From the NCBI RefSeq assembly GCF_002574545.1, contig NZ_NUGT01000016.1, forward strand, positions 16,318-80,317: a stretch of DNA of 64,000 nucleotides, in the 5' to 3' direction. Positions 8,705-17,246 of this stretch are shown piece after piece; within the stretch, counting starts at the first letter, position 1, and each line of letters opens with the position of its first letter. The notes beneath the pieces were generated by a model. The model was not told the origin of the DNA and ran no database searches. It worked only from the letters and a program-made list of their open reading frames with translations. The stretch is from Bacillus sp. AFS055030. Its GTDB lineage: Bacteria > Bacillota > Bacilli > Bacillales > Bacillaceae_G. Both the position numbers and the translations under genes were made by a program.

Positions 8705-9166
8705 ATGAAATTCGAAGGAAATTTAGTAGGATCTGGACTTAAAGTTGCGGTAATCGTTGGACGTTTTAATGAATTTATTACATCAAAACTACTTGGTGGT
8801 GCAGAAGATGCTCTTTATCGTCACGGTGTAGAAGAATCAGATGTTGATGTTATTTGGGTACCTGGAGCATTTGAAATTCCGTTAGTAGCAAAAAAACTTG
8901 CTGATTCAAAAAAATACGATGCAATCATTACACTAGGAACAGTTATTCGTGGGGCAACTACTCATTACGATTACGTATGTAATGAAGTAGCAAAAGGTGT
9001 CGCTGCGATTACTTTACAAACTGGTATCCCTGTCATTTTTGGTGTATTAACAACAGAAAATATTGAACAAGCAATTGAAAGAGCTGGTACAAAAGCTGGT
9101 AATAAAGGTTGGGATGCTGGTATTTCAGCAATTGAGATGGCTAATTTATTAAGAACTTTAAACTAA
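8705..9166 (+). CDS. ribH: 6,7-dimethyl-8-ribityllumazine synthase
   Basis: 153 residues, full family length, with [43 protein letters not shown] and the catalytic histidine in the THYDYV block. It condenses the RibBA-derived butanone phosphate with the pyrimidinedione to give lumazine, the substrate of RibE, and normally forms a 60-subunit shell around it. It is last in the operon, preceded by AGGGAGAG and followed by a terminator at 9211-9240. Confidence 0.97.
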   Translation: MKFEGNLVGSGLKVAVIVGRFNEFITSKLLGGAEDALYRHGVEESDVDVIWVPGAFEIPLVAKKLADSKKYDAIITLGTVIRGATTHYDYVCNEVAKGVAAITLQTGIPVIFGVLTTENIEQAIERAGTKAGNKGWDAGISAIEMANLLRTLN

Positions 9167-9210
9167 GTATAAATATATAAGTATAAATATAATAGAAGAA
9201 ACTGATTAAG

Positions 9211-9240
9211 GAGAGGTGAATTTTACCTCTCTTTTCTTTT
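9211..9240 (+). terminator. Terminator of the riboflavin operon
   Basis: The hairpin GAGAGGT-GAATTTT-ACCTCTC is followed by TTTTCTTTTT. Just upstream (9165-9190) is a short direct repeat of AGTATAAATATA of no clear meaning. Confidence 0.85.
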
Positions 9241-9347
9241 TACTAAAAAGGTTTTTTTATAAATTAAAGCGTCTGAATATTTGTTTAATCTTCTAGAAAT
9301 ATGGTAGTGTAAATTTTAGTAAAAGTTAGTTTGGAGGTGGAAATAAA

Positions 9348-10442
9348 ATGTTATTTTTTCTAATTTTTATATTGCTAGTTATCATTGTAACAATATTTTT
9401 AAATACATATCCTCATTTTGGGAAGAAATATTCAAAGGATAAAATGGAGTCATTTAATGCCTTAGATCATTATAAAAATGGTAAGTTTATAAATCAAATT
9501 CCTACGAGTATGAGTATGGATTTTAAAACAAATATTTCAATGCTTAGAGACTTTGTTAAGAAAAATACGAACCGTACACCTAAAGCTGGGATCCCTATGG
9601 AGAGAATCGATGTTTCATTTTTCCATTCAAAAAATAACGACTCAAAAGTTACTTGGTTTGGGCATTCAGCTTTATTTATTCGAATCGATGGAAAAAATAT
9701 TTTAATTGATCCAATGTTTGGGAACGCACCAACCCCATTTCCGCAATTTGGTGGTAAAAGATATAGTGGAGGTTTACCTATTGAGATCAATGAATTACCA
9801 AAAATAGATGCTGTCATATTATCGCATGACCATTATGACCATCTAGATTACGGTACTATAAAAAAAATCAAACATAAAGTCGATCGATTTATTGTTCCTC
9901 TTGGTGTAGGGAGTCACTTGATGAGCTGGGGGGTACCAATAGAGCGTATTTCTGAACATAACTGGTGGGATGAATTTAAATTTGATCAATTAACATTAGC
10001 CTGTACGCCAGCAAGACATTTTTCAGGAAGAAGCTTAACTGATCGCAACAATACATTGTGGTGTTCATGGGTCATCATTGGTGAGGATACGAAAATTTAC
10101 TTTAGTGGAGATAGTGGTTATGCACCTCATTTCAAAGAAATAGGGGGAAAATATGGACCGTTCGATCTAGCTTTAATGGAATGTGGTCAATATGATAGAC
10201 GATGGTCTGCCATCCATATGCTGCCTGAAGAAACAATTAAAGCTTTTATTGACGTAAAAGGTGAAGTTCTTGTACCAATTCATTTTGGCGCTTTTACATT
10301 AGCATTTCATGACTGGAATGAACCAATTAATAGAGTTGTGGAGGCTGCTAAAGAACATGAAGTAAAGTATTCTACACCTAAAATTGGTGAAACAATTAAT
10401 ATTAGTAAAGGCGAATATCCTAATTCTATTTGGTGGAAGTAG
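9348..10442 (+). CDS. Membrane-anchored MBL-fold hydrolase (UlaG/NAPE-PLD-like)
   Basis: 364 residues. A single N-terminal hydrophobic segment (about 1-18) probably anchors it. A metallo-beta-lactamase fold follows from about residue 100: VTWFGHSALFIRIDGKNILIDP, then HDHYDHLD (the HxHxDH metal motif), later SGDSGY with the bridging aspartate and PIHFG with the last histidine. The WFGHSA start and length place it with the UlaG/NAPE-PLD-like group, which cleaves phosphodiester or lactone bonds. The substrate is unknown and the neighbours do not help. Ribosome site GGAGGTGG. Confidence 0.85.
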   Translation: MLFFLIFILLVIIVTIFLNTYPHFGKKYSKDKMESFNALDHYKNGKFINQIPTSMSMDFKTNISMLRDFVKKNTNRTPKAGIPMERIDVSFFHSKNNDSKVTWFGHSALFIRIDGKNILIDPMFGNAPTPFPQFGGKRYSGGLPIEINELPKIDAVILSHDHYDHLDYGTIKKIKHKVDRFIVPLGVGSHLMSWGVPIERISEHNWWDEFKFDQLTLACTPARHFSGRSLTDRNNTLWCSWVIIGEDTKIYFSGDSGYAPHFKEIGGKYGPFDLALMECGQYDRRWSAIHMLPEETIKAFIDVKGEVLVPIHFGAFTLAFHDWNEPINRVVEAAKEHEVKYSTPKIGETINISKGEYPNSIWWK

Positions 10443-10515
10443 TAAATCTATTCGAAAAAAAAGGATTGCACCTTTGTTTCTAGAATAATTAATAAAACAA
10501 TTTTTTGAGGAAGTG

Positions 10516-10998
10516 ATGATTGTGGAAGCATTAAAAGAAAGTGCACAAAACGTACAAGATTTAATCATTGAGTTAGGTTATTCAAATAAAGTCATTGAAC
10601 TACCAAATAGTGCAAGAACTGCTAAGGAAGCGGCTGATGCGTTAAATTGTGAAGTGGCTCAAATAGCAAAGTCTATTATATTCAGATTAGAAAGCTCAAA
10701 TAGTCCTGTACTAATCGTAGCAAGTGGTATTAATCGAGTAAATGAGAAACAAATCGAGAAAATACTTAATGAAAAATTAGGTAAAGCAGATGCTGATTTT
10801 GTACGTGAACAAACAGGATTCGTAATTGGAGGGGTATCACCAATTGGTCATAAAAACAAAGTAATGACATTTATTGACGAGGATCTATTACAGTATAAGG
10901 AAGTATGGGCTGCTGCTGGTCATCCAAAAGCAATATTTCAGTTAACACCTAATGAATTGATTGAGATGACAAAAGGTAAAGTTGTAAAAATTAAATAA
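10516..10998 (+). CDS. YbaK/EbsC-family aminoacyl-tRNA deacylase-like protein
   Basis: About 160 residues of the YbaK/ProRS-editing fold, with SARTAKEAADALNCEVAQIAKSI, then IVASGINRVNEKQIEKIL and GGVSPIGHKN, including the conserved lysine of AQIAKSI and the GxxxPxGH loop. Members hydrolyse wrongly charged aminoacyl-tRNA, such as Cys- or Ala-tRNA(Pro). Starts at GTG 10513, ATG 10516 and GTG 10522 are all possible; the ATG is chosen from GAGG spacing, though 10522 fits homolog length equally well. A long imperfect hairpin follows at 11026-11078. Confidence 0.88.
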   Translation: MIVEALKESAQNVQDLIIELGYSNKVIELPNSARTAKEAADALNCEVAQIAKSIIFRLESSNSPVLIVASGINRVNEKQIEKILNEKLGKADADFVREQTGFVIGGVSPIGHKNKVMTFIDEDLLQYKEVWAAAGHPKAIFQLTPNELIEMTKGKVVKIK

Positions 10999-11025
10999 TA
11001 GAAAGCTTAAACTTTCATTATTTTA

Positions 11026-11082
11026 GGCACATTCAAGTGTAATAAATCAGATTTTGATTTACTATACTTAAATGTGTCTATT
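11026..11082 (+). terminator. Long imperfect hairpin after the YbaK-like gene
   Basis: The arm 11026-11041 (GGCACATTCAAGTGTA) pairs with 11063-11078 over most of 16 positions including G-U pairs, and an inner AAATCA/TGATTT extends it. Only a short TATTT tail follows, so it is a moderate terminator candidate. Confidence 0.5.
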
Positions 11083-11144
11083 TGCATTGGGAATTTTTAC
11101 CTCATAATCAAAAGTATGTCAGATTAAATTCGAGGGAAAGTGAG

Positions 11145-11978
11145 ATGAATGAGCAAATGTATAACTTTATTTGTACGACTTGTGGCGTTCAATATAACAA
11201 GTCTATTGATCCTCCTGAGTACTGTATAATTTGTTCTGATGAAAGACAATACATCAATCTAAGTGGTCAAAGTTGGACAACATTACAATCAATGAAAGAA
11301 CAAAACTATCAAAATAGTATTCGCTATGAAGAAGAAAATTTATATAGTATTGTAACGAGTCCTAAGTTTGGAATTGGTCAGACTGCATACCTCATTAGAA
11401 ATGAAGGTTTTAATGTTTTGTGGGATTGCGTCACATTTCTAGATGAGAAAACGTTTGAAGAAATTAAGAGCTTAGGAGGAATCGATGCGATTGCTCTTTC
11501 ACATCCACACTATTACTCTAGCCAAATTGAATGGGCAAAAAGATTTGATGTACCAGTATACATACACGAAGATGACCAAGAGTGGGTTACGAGAAAAAGT
11601 GATAAAATTATTTTTTGGTCTGGCGAATCATTAAATCTTAAAGAAGGAATTGAAATTCATCGATTAGGCGGACACTTTAAAGGTGGAGCGGTATTAGAAT
11701 GGAAAGCTGGAAATGAGCAAAAAGGAATACTATTAACAGGTGATATTATTCAAGTAGTTGCAGATCATAATTGGGTAAGTTTTATGTATAGTTATCCTAA
11801 TTTAATTCCATTACCAGAAAAAAAAGTAAATGAGATATCGTTAGCCGTAGAAAAGCTAAAATTTGATAGGATTTATAATGCATTTCATGGAATTGTAAAA
11901 GAAAATGCAAAGCTAGTAGTCAATAATTCAGCTAAAAGATATATTGAAGCATTGAATGGGAATTTATTCGATACTTAA
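11145..11978 (+). CDS. Zinc-ribbon + MBL-fold protein with degenerate metal motif
   Basis: 277 residues from the ATG at 11145, which follows GAGGGAAAGTGAG; an upstream in-frame start would add 21 residues without a ribosome site. Residues about 8-35 form a rubredoxin-like ribbon (CTTC and CIIC separated by 17 residues), then WTTLQSM, then an MBL fold. Where active MBLs have HxHxDH this one reads HPHYYSSQ, lacking the Asp and third His. Later blocks remain: RLGGHFKGGAVLEW, LLTGDIIQVV and FHGIV. It belongs to a known but uncharacterised bacterial/fungal family. Catalysis, if any, must differ from classic MBLs. Confidence 0.8.
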   Translation: MNEQMYNFICTTCGVQYNKSIDPPEYCIICSDERQYINLSGQSWTTLQSMKEQNYQNSIRYEEENLYSIVTSPKFGIGQTAYLIRNEGFNVLWDCVTFLDEKTFEEIKSLGGIDAIALSHPHYYSSQIEWAKRFDVPVYIHEDDQEWVTRKSDKIIFWSGESLNLKEGIEIHRLGGHFKGGAVLEWKAGNEQKGILLTGDIIQVVADHNWVSFMYSYPNLIPLPEKKVNEISLAVEKLKFDRIYNAFHGIVKENAKLVVNNSAKRYIEALNGNLFDT

Positions 11979-11984
11979 TAGACT

Positions 11985-12018
11985 AAAAAAGGACCAAGTT
12001 TTGTTTGGTCCTTTTTTT
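11985..12018. terminator. Bidirectional terminator between convergent genes
   Basis: The stem AAAAAAGGACCAA / TTGGTCCTTTTTT with a 7-nt loop and A/T runs on both sides serves both the MBL gene and the leftward membrane-protein gene. Confidence 0.9.
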
Positions 12019-12025
12019 AATTTCA

Positions 12026-13213
12026 TTAAACATTTAACGTTTGATGTACTTTTTCTTTTTTAGATTTAAACGCAGATAATATTAAAAGAACAACGGAGAT
12101 TATACCAATCCAAATAATCATATTCATAGAATGACTCATCGATAATCCTTTATCAAAATAGAAAATTTCTCTTAATCCGTCAGCACCAAATCGCATTGGG
12201 ATCCATGAGTAAATCCAGTCCTTTGAAAAAGTTGGTAAAAGCTCTTTTGGCATTCCGATTAAGGAACCAGAGAAGAAAAAGATTAGGGCAAAGATAGCTA
12301 CGCCACCAAATCCAATCCAAGACATGACAGCAGAAATTAGGATATGGAAACAGAAATAAGTAATCGTTAAATATAGCGCAACGTCCAAGAAGGTTGGAAG
12401 TGTAAAGCCAATCCATTTTGCCATTAAAGTTATGCCGAAACCAATTAGGAAAGATAGGACTACCCCTAAAAGTAATTGTTCAAAAATAACTTTTATTTTA
12501 CTAATTGAATTTGATGTTTCTGTTTTCTTTTTCGCTAAAAAGACGATCACGGCACCAATTAAACTAGACATCCAAAGTGGTGTAATTAAACTCACTGGTG
12601 CGTTTCCATTTGCTGTATGTGTTCCAATTGCATTAACATTTTCAACCTTCGTTATGATTGGATTTGCTAATACCTCAGCTTGATTTACTGAAATTGAACT
12701 CACGCTTTTCTTTAATTCATTAAAAATTTCTGTATGAATAGTAAGGTTAAGATTTTCTACTAGATGAGATAGCATTTGACTAGCCATCGCTGATCCATTT
12801 GCATTTTTACCTTGATTAACTAGAATTTTTATTGAAATAGGTGAAGGGTTCGCTGTTTTTAATGAAGCTTGATTTTTACTTAAATCCTTTGGAAGAATAA
12901 GAGCAGCATAGTATTTTTGGTTATTTAGTCCTTTACGTACATTTTCTTCACTCGAAACTTGAATCCACTTAATTGCTGGTTTTTCATCATTTTTAGGTTT
13001 AGATAGTTCATTTATTTTTGAAACCATCATTTGACCTATATTAACAGTTCCTTTTGAAGGTACTTGAATTCCTTGATCTTCGTTTACGATCGCAATTGGT
13101 AGATTTTTAGGTGTAGGGTTAACGGATGATGCTAAAGTTAGACTGAATATAATCGCAACTACTAGTACTAGTATAGGAGCTAGTATAGCTTGTTTTTGTT
13201 TAAATAAGTTCAT
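12026..13213 (-). CDS. ABC-2-type / YhgE-SNG1-like membrane permease
   Basis: 395 residues from the ATG at 13213, 8 nt after AGGAGG; an upstream in-frame start lacks a site. One N-terminal transmembrane helix (about 10-28) is followed by an extracytoplasmic domain of about 170 residues (LPIAIVNEDQG at its start). Five or six C-terminal helices (about 215-385) follow, with a WIPMRFGADGLREIFYF segment. This one-plus-many layout is that of the ABC-2 transporter/YhgE-Pip/DUF3533 group, often involved in efflux or envelope export. No ATPase gene is adjacent. It is divergent from a TetR regulator, which probably represses it. Confidence 0.8.
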   Translation of the reverse strand: MNLFKQKQAILAPILVLVVAIIFSLTLASSVNPTPKNLPIAIVNEDQGIQVPSKGTVNIGQMMVSKINELSKPKNDEKPAIKWIQVSSEENVRKGLNNQKYYAALILPKDLSKNQASLKTANPSPISIKILVNQGKNANGSAMASQMLSHLVENLNLTIHTEIFNELKKSVSSISVNQAEVLANPIITKVENVNAIGTHTANGNAPVSLITPLWMSSLIGAVIVFLAKKKTETSNSISKIKVIFEQLLLGVVLSFLIGFGITLMAKWIGFTLPTFLDVALYLTITYFCFHILISAVMSWIGFGGVAIFALIFFFSGSLIGMPKELLPTFSKDWIYSWIPMRFGADGLREIFYFDKGLSMSHSMNMIIWIGIISVVLLILSAFKSKKEKVHQTLNV

Positions 13214-13322
13214 TGTATAACCTCCTAATTTTTTTATGATAAAATTAATGAACAACGTGTTGACTATTCTTATGTGAAGATATTACAATGAGTTTTACAA
13301 AATCACAATAAGCAAATCATAC

Positions 13323-13363
13323 AAATGTGTTCAATACTAAACACATTTAGAAATTTGTTTAGT
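13323..13363. promoter_or_regulatory. Operator-like dyads between the permease and tetR genes
   Basis: AAATGTGTT (13323-13331) and AACACATTT (13340-13348) are perfect 9-bp arms separated by 8 bp. A second, overlapping repeat, ACTAAAC (13336-13342) with GTTTAGT (13357-13363), lies alongside. Position and symmetry suit a TetR dimer controlling both divergent genes. Confidence 0.6.
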
Positions 13364-13395
13364 AAGAACTAATATTCCAAAGGGGTGATTATAAA

Positions 13396-14004
13396 GTGGC
13401 TCAATCATTGAGAGAATTAAAAGTTGCAAAAACGAGAGAATTAATTAAAGAGACATTGTTAGATTTAATAGAGGAAAAAGGATTCGAATCTATTTCAGTA
13501 AGAGATATTACTTTAAAAGCCGGACTAAATCGTGGTACATTTTATCTTCATTACAAAGATAAATTTGATTTACTGGAAAAAAGTCAAAATGAAGTATTGG
13601 AAGGATTAAAAGATCGACTTAAATTTGTGAGGCCAAAAGAATTAAATGAGTTTTATTCAAATGACATGGTCTATCCGCCTATTCTTAATGTGTTTCATTA
13701 TTTAAAAGAAAATCAAAGATTTGTTAAAATTCTAATCAGTACAAAAGGTGACCCAGCTTTTCCGAAGAAAATGAAAGAATATATAAAAGAAACAATCTAT
13801 GAAAAACTAGTAGATATTATCGAAAAAGAATATTTGATTGATATACCACATGAATACGCAACTGCGTTTATTTCATCTGCATTCTTTGGCCTTATGGAAC
13901 AATGGTTAGAAAAAGAAGAACCAATTTCCCCAGATGAAATGGCAATCATGCATTTGAAACTATTGAAATTTATGAAGCAATTTGTTAGTCAAGTTGTTCG
14001 ATAA
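13396..14004 (+). CDS. TetR-family transcriptional regulator
   Basis: 202 residues. The N-terminal HTH (about 10-55: TRELIKETLLDLIEEKGFESISVRDI, then AGLNRGTFYLHYKDKFDLLE) is typical of TetR, and a helical ligand/dimer domain follows. The GTG start at 13396 follows AGGGGTG by 8 nt. The gene is divergent from the YhgE-like permease with dyad operators between, so it is probably the local repressor, released by a compound the permease exports. The ligand is unknown. Confidence 0.92.
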   Translation: MAQSLRELKVAKTRELIKETLLDLIEEKGFESISVRDITLKAGLNRGTFYLHYKDKFDLLEKSQNEVLEGLKDRLKFVRPKELNEFYSNDMVYPPILNVFHYLKENQRFVKILISTKGDPAFPKKMKEYIKETIYEKLVDIIEKEYLIDIPHEYATAFISSAFFGLMEQWLEKEEPISPDEMAIMHLKLLKFMKQFVSQVVR

Positions 14005-14030
14005 TGCGAGATTATTCTATTTTCTACTTC

Positions 14031-14068
14031 AAAAAAGTCTCAAATGAATTTGACATTTGAGACTTTTT
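14031..14068. terminator. Bidirectional terminator between tetR and rpiR-type genes
   Basis: The arms AAAAAAGTCTCAAATG and CATTTGAGACTTTTT, with a 7-nt loop, lie between the convergent genes. Confidence 0.9.
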
Positions 14069-14070
14069 CA

Positions 14071-14919
14071 TTATGATCTTGTTTCTGAAATTGCTGTTCT
14101 AACTTTTTCAAATGATGCTTTAGCTTTGTGAGCATTTAAGATCATTAAGTTTACGTATAATGCATCAATAATACTTAATTGTGCAATTCTTGAAGCAAGT
14201 GCCTCCGGTCGATATTCCGTTTCCTCAGAGGATGTGTAAAGCGAGACATTAACATTTTGACTTAAAGGAGATTTCGGGAAACCTGTAATACCAATTGTTT
14301 TGGTACCGTTTTCATTTAACACTTGCAAAATACGAAGGATGTCTTTATTTGAGCCTGAATGTGAGATTACGATTGCTACATCTTCTTTTGTCAGTTGAGA
14401 AGCTGACATCAATTGAAAGTGTGAATCTGTGTAAGAGTTCGCTTTTATTCCTGTACGAATAAATTTATGGAAGGCATCCATCGCAATAACCGAAGAGCCA
14501 CCTACACCGTATAATTCAACTTTATTTGCATTTAAAATAAGATTTACTGCTTTTTTAATCGATGCACTATCTAGAATTTGGGCAGTATTTTCAAGGGTAC
14601 GAATATTAGATTGAAATATTTTATTTGCAATTGTTATTTCATCGTCTTTTTCGTTAATTTCTTCGTGGATTTGCTGAATCGGCGTCATAATTTCTGTTGC
14701 TAATGCAATTTTAAGTGCTTGGTATCCTTTAAAACCAATTCTTTTACAAAATCTAAATACAGTTGCATCAGCAACGTTTAAGTCTTCAGCTACTTCTGTA
14801 ATCGTACTGTGAATAATATGCTTTGGGTTTTGTAATATATAATCAGCGATTTTTTTTTCTTTATCACTTAATCGCGCATAATAAGAACGAATCTTACCTA
14901 AGCTGTTCGTTTGTTCCAT
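14071..14919 (-). CDS. MurR/RpiR-family transcriptional regulator
   Basis: 282 residues. An N-terminal HTH_6 domain (about 1-77, with EVAEDLNVADATVFRFCKRIGF) is followed by a SIS sugar-phosphate-binding domain (about 125-260, with VELYGVGGSSVIAMDAFHKF and AIVISHSGSNKDILRIL). Such proteins sense phosphosugars and control amino-sugar or sugar-phosphate genes. None are adjacent, so the target is unknown. The ATG is preceded by AAAGGTGTCAAGA. Confidence 0.92.
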   Translation of the reverse strand: MEQTNSLGKIRSYYARLSDKEKKIADYILQNPKHIIHSTITEVAEDLNVADATVFRFCKRIGFKGYQALKIALATEIMTPIQQIHEEINEKDDEITIANKIFQSNIRTLENTAQILDSASIKKAVNLILNANKVELYGVGGSSVIAMDAFHKFIRTGIKANSYTDSHFQLMSASQLTKEDVAIVISHSGSNKDILRILQVLNENGTKTIGITGFPKSPLSQNVNVSLYTSSEETEYRPEALASRIAQLSIIDALYVNLMILNAHKAKASFEKVRTAISETRS

Positions 14920-15499
14920 ATTCTTGACACCTTTCCTTAGGGAATTGATTTTTAGAATAAAAAATTTTTAATATAGTTAATTAAAAATGTTACTGTTTTA
15001 AAGATTTAGAAAATAAATATAATTTACTTAGTAATTATTATATAGGAAAAAAGAGTTTTTTTTAATAATAATATGAAAACCCTATCTCGTGAAAATTATT
15101 TCGTATATTATCATTTTTGTCAAAAAAAATTTTTCCACACGTTATTTTTATAATTGTACTAAGAAAGAGTTTGATTTTTATATTGAGTAAAAGTGGTTTA
15201 GGGTTAATCAAAAACAAAGAACATTTGATTCATAATCTAGTGAATTAGGCGGGGAATTATGTAAAATAAGGGTTTTTGATAGGTTGGGTCTTTGGAAATA
15301 AAACAAGAATAAAAAATAGTCTTTAAGGTAGGATTTCATTTTTGAGTTCTATCTTTTTTTTAGTTATTTTGTATTGAATTTGATAAAAAATTTCCTAGTA
15401 TTAGGTAAAAATCATTAATTGTATTTTCCTTAAAAGGATATTAAAATTTAGTAAAGAATATTTAGATAAATATGTTTATAGAGATAGAGGAGGGTGCAT
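14920..15499. other. Intergenic between rpiR-type and XRE-TPR genes
   Basis: About 580 bp, strongly AT-rich, without a frame I would call a gene on either strand. It should contain the divergent promoters of the two flanking regulators, but no hexamer pair stands out. No long repeats or stable hairpins seen. Confidence 0.5.
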
Positions 15500-16759
15500 A
15501 TGATTGAGGGGGAAATCATAAAGTTTTATCGTGAAAAAATGGGGTTAACTCAAGCTATGCTTGGAGAAGGTATATGTACAACTACTCATGTGAGTAAAAT
15601 TGAAAGAGGTAAGACAGCATACTCACCTGATATTATTGCTTTATTTTCAGATCGTTTAGGAATCAATATTAATCAAGAAGTCCAATCTTTTTATAATTTA
15701 GAAAAAAAATTACATCTTTGGCATGATGCATTAATCATGAAAAAAGAAGCCCAAATAGAAGAAATTAAAGCTGAACTTGAACAAATGCCCTTTATTGACT
15801 ATTCACAATATGCAGCCCACTATAATTTACTAAGAGCTAGATATTATTTTCATATTCAAAATTTAGATATGGTTAAGCAAATACTCCAATATGTGAAAAA
15901 AGAATTTAATGATTTATCTCCTTTCGAGAAAAATTTATTCTATCATCTTCAAGGTATGTACTATATATCGAACTATACTAGCCTAAGTAGTGAAGATCAT
16001 CAAAAGGCAATTAAAGTATTAAAGATGATAAATATTGATGAGTATCGAAATGAAGAATACTATCACCATTTAGCAATCGCCTATCATTTTGGAAGTTCAA
16101 AAATTTTAGCATATAAATATGCCGAAATGGCACTTAAGTTTTTTCAAAGGACGAATAACTATTTATTCGCAATTAGTTCCGAAACTCTTATGCTATTACA
16201 GTATGGCAGTGAACTAGAGATGAATTTTAATGAAGTTGTAGAACGCTATAAAGATTTAATTCATAACTGCGAAGTATTAGGTGATCGCGAACGCAAGGCT
16301 ATTTTATTAAATAATCTCGGAGTGAAATACTTCAAGCGAGAAGAATATGAAACGGCTTTGTATTATTTTGAGGAAAGTATTAATGAAACCGAAAATAAAA
16401 AATCAATAAATTATTTAAGGCGTTTGTGCAATTATTTAGAGACATGTACAGAAGGCACACTATTAGAAAAAGAAATCCTTCTTAGTGTGATGAAAAGAGC
16501 ATTAGCATTAGCAAAAATGTTAAAAAGTCCGGTACATATTACATTAATTAAACTATTTAAGCTTAAGGCTGAGGGAGCCCGCGAAAAATTCTATCAATAT
16601 CTATCGGATGAAGCACTCCCATTCTTTTATTCTACTAATAATAAGTTTTATATCGAACAATTTGGTAAGAAATTATATAAATACTATATCGAGATTAAAG
16701 AGTATCAAAAAGCTGCCGAATTATATGAATCGATTGAACATACATTTGTTAGCATGTAA
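15500..16759 (+). CDS. XRE-TPR transcriptional regulator, RNPP (NprR/PlcR)-like
   Basis: 419 residues. An N-terminal XRE HTH (about 5-60: KFYREKMGLTQAMLGEGICT, then HVSKIERG) is followed by an all-helical region to the end with TPR-like repeats (LLNNLGVKYFKREEYETALY; EYQKAAELYESI). This is the architecture and length (about 420) of NprR, a peptide-sensing RNPP regulator that activates extracellular proteases. The ATG at 15500 lies 6 nt after AGGAGG; an upstream GTG touches the site and is unlikely. The gene is followed by a terminator, a small hydrophobic ORF, and two secreted proteases, the setting expected of a peptide-controlled protease switch. The peptide link is inference. Confidence 0.85.
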   Translation: MIEGEIIKFYREKMGLTQAMLGEGICTTTHVSKIERGKTAYSPDIIALFSDRLGININQEVQSFYNLEKKLHLWHDALIMKKEAQIEEIKAELEQMPFIDYSQYAAHYNLLRARYYFHIQNLDMVKQILQYVKKEFNDLSPFEKNLFYHLQGMYYISNYTSLSSEDHQKAIKVLKMINIDEYRNEEYYHHLAIAYHFGSSKILAYKYAEMALKFFQRTNNYLFAISSETLMLLQYGSELEMNFNEVVERYKDLIHNCEVLGDRERKAILLNNLGVKYFKREEYETALYYFEESINETENKKSINYLRRLCNYLETCTEGTLLEKEILLSVMKRALALAKMLKSPVHITLIKLFKLKAEGAREKFYQYLSDEALPFFYSTNNKFYIEQFGKKLYKYYIEIKEYQKAAELYESIEHTFVSM

Positions 16760-16766
16760 ACAGGTG

Positions 16767-16802
16767 AGGGTATCCAATAAGTTTTTTGGTACCCTTTTTT
16801 GG
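16767..16802 (+). terminator. Terminator after the XRE-TPR regulator
   Basis: The arms AGGGTATCCAA and TTGGTACCCT, with one bulged T, are followed by seven T residues. Confidence 0.85.
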
Positions 16803-16896
16803 TGAACTGCATATAAAGTTTGAGAATCGGAATTAAAATTGAAAAATGGCTTCTAGAAGCGTTCACCCATCCTATTTTTTTAAAAGGTGGCATCCT

Positions 16897-16983
16897 GTGT
16901 CAGTTTACCTGATCATTGAGATGGCACTATTTTTTTGTCTTCTTGGAGATATATTTCGTAGTAATAGGCTTATTAATGGATAA
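16897..16983 (+). CDS. Candidate small hydrophobic peptide gene (28 aa) downstream of the RNPP-like regulator
   Basis: The GTG at 16897 is 6 nt after AAAAGGTGG. The product has a hydrophobic core (residues 2-20, SVYLIIEMALFFCLLGDIF) and a polar end RSNRLING. An in-frame ATG at 16846 would give 45 residues but has no ribosome site. Cognate propeptides of RNPP regulators (PapR, NprX) are 40-50 residues long, with a hydrophobic leader and an active C-terminal peptide, and are encoded just downstream of the regulator. This ORF fits by position and layout, and not by any sequence match. It lies after a terminator, so it would need its own promoter, which I could not identify. Confidence 0.35.
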   Translation: MSVYLIIEMALFFCLLGDIFRSNRLING

Positions 16984-17246
16984 ATTGAACTGAAATTGTT
17001 TGAAATTGGTTTAATCTGAAGGGGAATTATGTTGGAATTTGTCGATTTTCTTAAAGGGTATTGAGTAAAGGTTGATAAATCAAGGTTTTGTATAACCCAA
17101 TTGATTAATTGTAGAAAATTCTCAATAATATAATTAATAGAAAAAACGACAAATGTCATTCTATTTCGTTAATTATTAGAGAAAAAATTATTTCTAGTAA
17201 TGAATGTAAAGGCAACTAGGAAGAAAAATGAACTGGAGGAAGAAAA
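16984..17246. other. Upstream region of subtilase 1
   Basis: It contains the shared ATAACCCAATTGA element and promoter (17092-17129). It also holds an 11-codon frame at 17029-17064 (MLEFVDFLKGY) with a good AAGGGGAATT ribosome site, which may be chance. About 115 bp of AT-rich leader precede the protease start. Confidence 0.5.
17092..17129 (+). promoter_or_regulatory. Promoter of subtilase 1 with shared element
   Basis: ATAACCCAATTGA (17092-17104) leads into TTGATT (17101-17106), 17 bp, then AATAAT (17124-17129). The same block, with the same overlap onto the -35, occurs before subtilase 2, and TTGTCGA lies 53 bp upstream here and 51 bp upstream there. It is a candidate activator site for the neighbouring regulator. 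Confidence 0.5.

Noticed and set aside
17029..17064. 11-codon ORF (MLEFVDFLKGY) with a good ribosome site as an alternative signalling peptide
   Set aside because: It lacks a secretion or hydrophobic leader and overlaps the promoter-upstream region; very short frames with purine-rich upstreams are common.
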